16,041 bases of DNA, from NCBI GenBank assembly GCA_021767245.1, contig JAASTO010000041.1, positions 1-16,041 on the forward strand. The letters run 5' to 3'. Position numbers and translations under genes: made by a program. The notes below the pieces were generated by a model. The model worked only from the letters and a program-made list of their open reading frames with translations, searched no databases and was not told the origin of the DNA. The DNA is from Balneolaceae bacterium. GTDB lineage: Bacteria > Bacteroidota > Rhodothermia > Balneolales > Balneolaceae. Below, in pieces: positions 15,606 to 16,041 of this stretch (the stretch's first letter is position 1; the number at the start of each line of letters is the position of its first letter).

Positions 15606-16041
15606 GCAGCAAATTTAAATTCAGGCAAATAGTGATAGATCGCCCAATAATGAGAAAAAGCCCCGCCCATTACAAATAAATGCCAGATCTCATGGAAACC
15701 AAAAGCAGTTGGAATGGGGTTCGGTTTTCTGATGGCATAGATAACAGCCCCGACGGTATAAAACAACCCACCTAAAGCGATCCAGTAAATAAAGGCATGA
15801 GGCAGGATCTTCCAGATCTGAGGAAGGATGATCACGGAAACCCATCCCATCAAAAGGTAAAGAGCAGTGGAGAGCCAGCGGGGGGCATTCAGCCAAAGCG
15901 TTTTTTTGAGGATCCCGGCCAGGGCAAAGGTCCAGATACCGATCAACATACCTGTTTGCCAGGCACCCTGCAGGGCTATGACACACATAGGGGTATAACT
16001 GCCGGCAATGACCACATAGATCATGATGTGGTCGAATAAAC
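15602..16041 (-). CDS. Hemolysin III/PAQR family membrane protein, N-terminus beyond right edge
   Basis: The frame runs past the right edge; 146 residues are visible. Reading from the edge the visible start is LFDHI, which precedes M (16022-16024), so that Met is internal and not the start. Family landmarks are DHIMIYVVIAGSYTPMC, PRWLSTALYLLMGWV and FGFHEIWHLFVMGGAFSHYW near the C-terminus, with the conserved Asp/His set (D and H in the first segment, H in HEIWH, H in SHYW). Five or more membrane segments are visible. The family resembles eukaryotic PAQR receptors and the CREST superfamily with a metal-coordinating His/Asp core; named for a hemolysin claim but enzymatic or lipid roles are likelier. 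Stop codon overlaps the start of the 978-aa gene by four bases (ATGA), so the two are co-transcribed and probably translationally coupled. Confidence 0.9.
   Translation of the reverse strand, partial: LFDHIMIYVVIAGSYTPMCVIALQGAWQTGMLIGIWTFALAGILKKTLWLNAPRWLSTALYLLMGWVSVIILPQIWKILPHAFIYWIALGGLFYTVGAVIYAIRKPNPIPTAFGFHEIWHLFVMGGAFSHYWAIYHYLPEFKFAA

Noticed and set aside
15602..16024. Hemolysin III protein starting at the ATG 16022-16024
   Set aside because: The frame continues upstream with LFDHI, which is part of the family's conserved DH segment, so the gene runs off the window.
1..16041. Mobile-element or defence-system genes
   Set aside because: No transposase, integrase, nuclease-helicase set, toxin-antitoxin pair, terminal repeats or tRNA was found on either strand.

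Overview
The window looks like chromosomal DNA from a Bacteroidota-type marine or environmental bacterium, possibly Balneola/Rhodothermota-like. The support is family content only: an OMP_b-brl_2 outer-membrane barrel, a DUF2911 lipoprotein, a DUF4097 repeat protein, several signal peptides ending in AQ or SQ, and a Bacteroidota-style UvrA. I see no rRNA, tRNA, insertion sequence, integrase or CRISPR array, so it reads as ordinary chromosome with some unusual protein architectures.

Layout. From 1 to 7221 every gene is on the minus strand. In transcription order they are: proline dehydrogenase (7221-6370); a DoxX-like membrane protein (6273-5893); a 710-aa inner-membrane protein with an HExxH metallopeptidase core (5774-3642); an outer-membrane-barrel/M23 peptidase fusion (3595-2528); a secreted YCII-domain protein (2502-2080); an iodotyrosine-deiodinase-like flavoprotein (2017-1349); a membrane-anchored TlpA/ResA-like thioredoxin (1282-674); and a two-unit VOC protein cut by the left edge (551-1). 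Gaps from 5774 down to 674 are 25 to 66 bases, so much of this may be one transcript.

A 111-bp divergent spacer at 7222-7332 carries a short perfect palindrome. It leads to a plus-strand block: a DUF4097-like protein with TSGGS repeats every 18 residues (7333-8289, followed by a terminator), uvrA (8492-11305) and a small outer-membrane barrel (11434-12024). A 12-bp stem at 12051-12078 ends this block and probably serves both strands.

From the right edge back to 12094 there is a tight minus-strand operon: a hemolysin III/PAQR membrane protein (partial), a 978-aa outer-membrane metallopeptidase/propeller/barrel protein, and a DUF2911 lipoprotein. The three genes are joined by ATGA and TAATG overlaps.

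Most noteworthy: two separate loci encode related peptidase-MA-like cores, one predicted in the inner membrane and one fused to an outer-membrane barrel, and each lies in an apparent operon of envelope genes. The iodotyrosine-deiodinase homologue keeps the full substrate-binding E/Y/K set, and next to it is a YCII protein, from a superfamily that includes a dehydrochlorinase. A complete new defence or mobile system is not evident.
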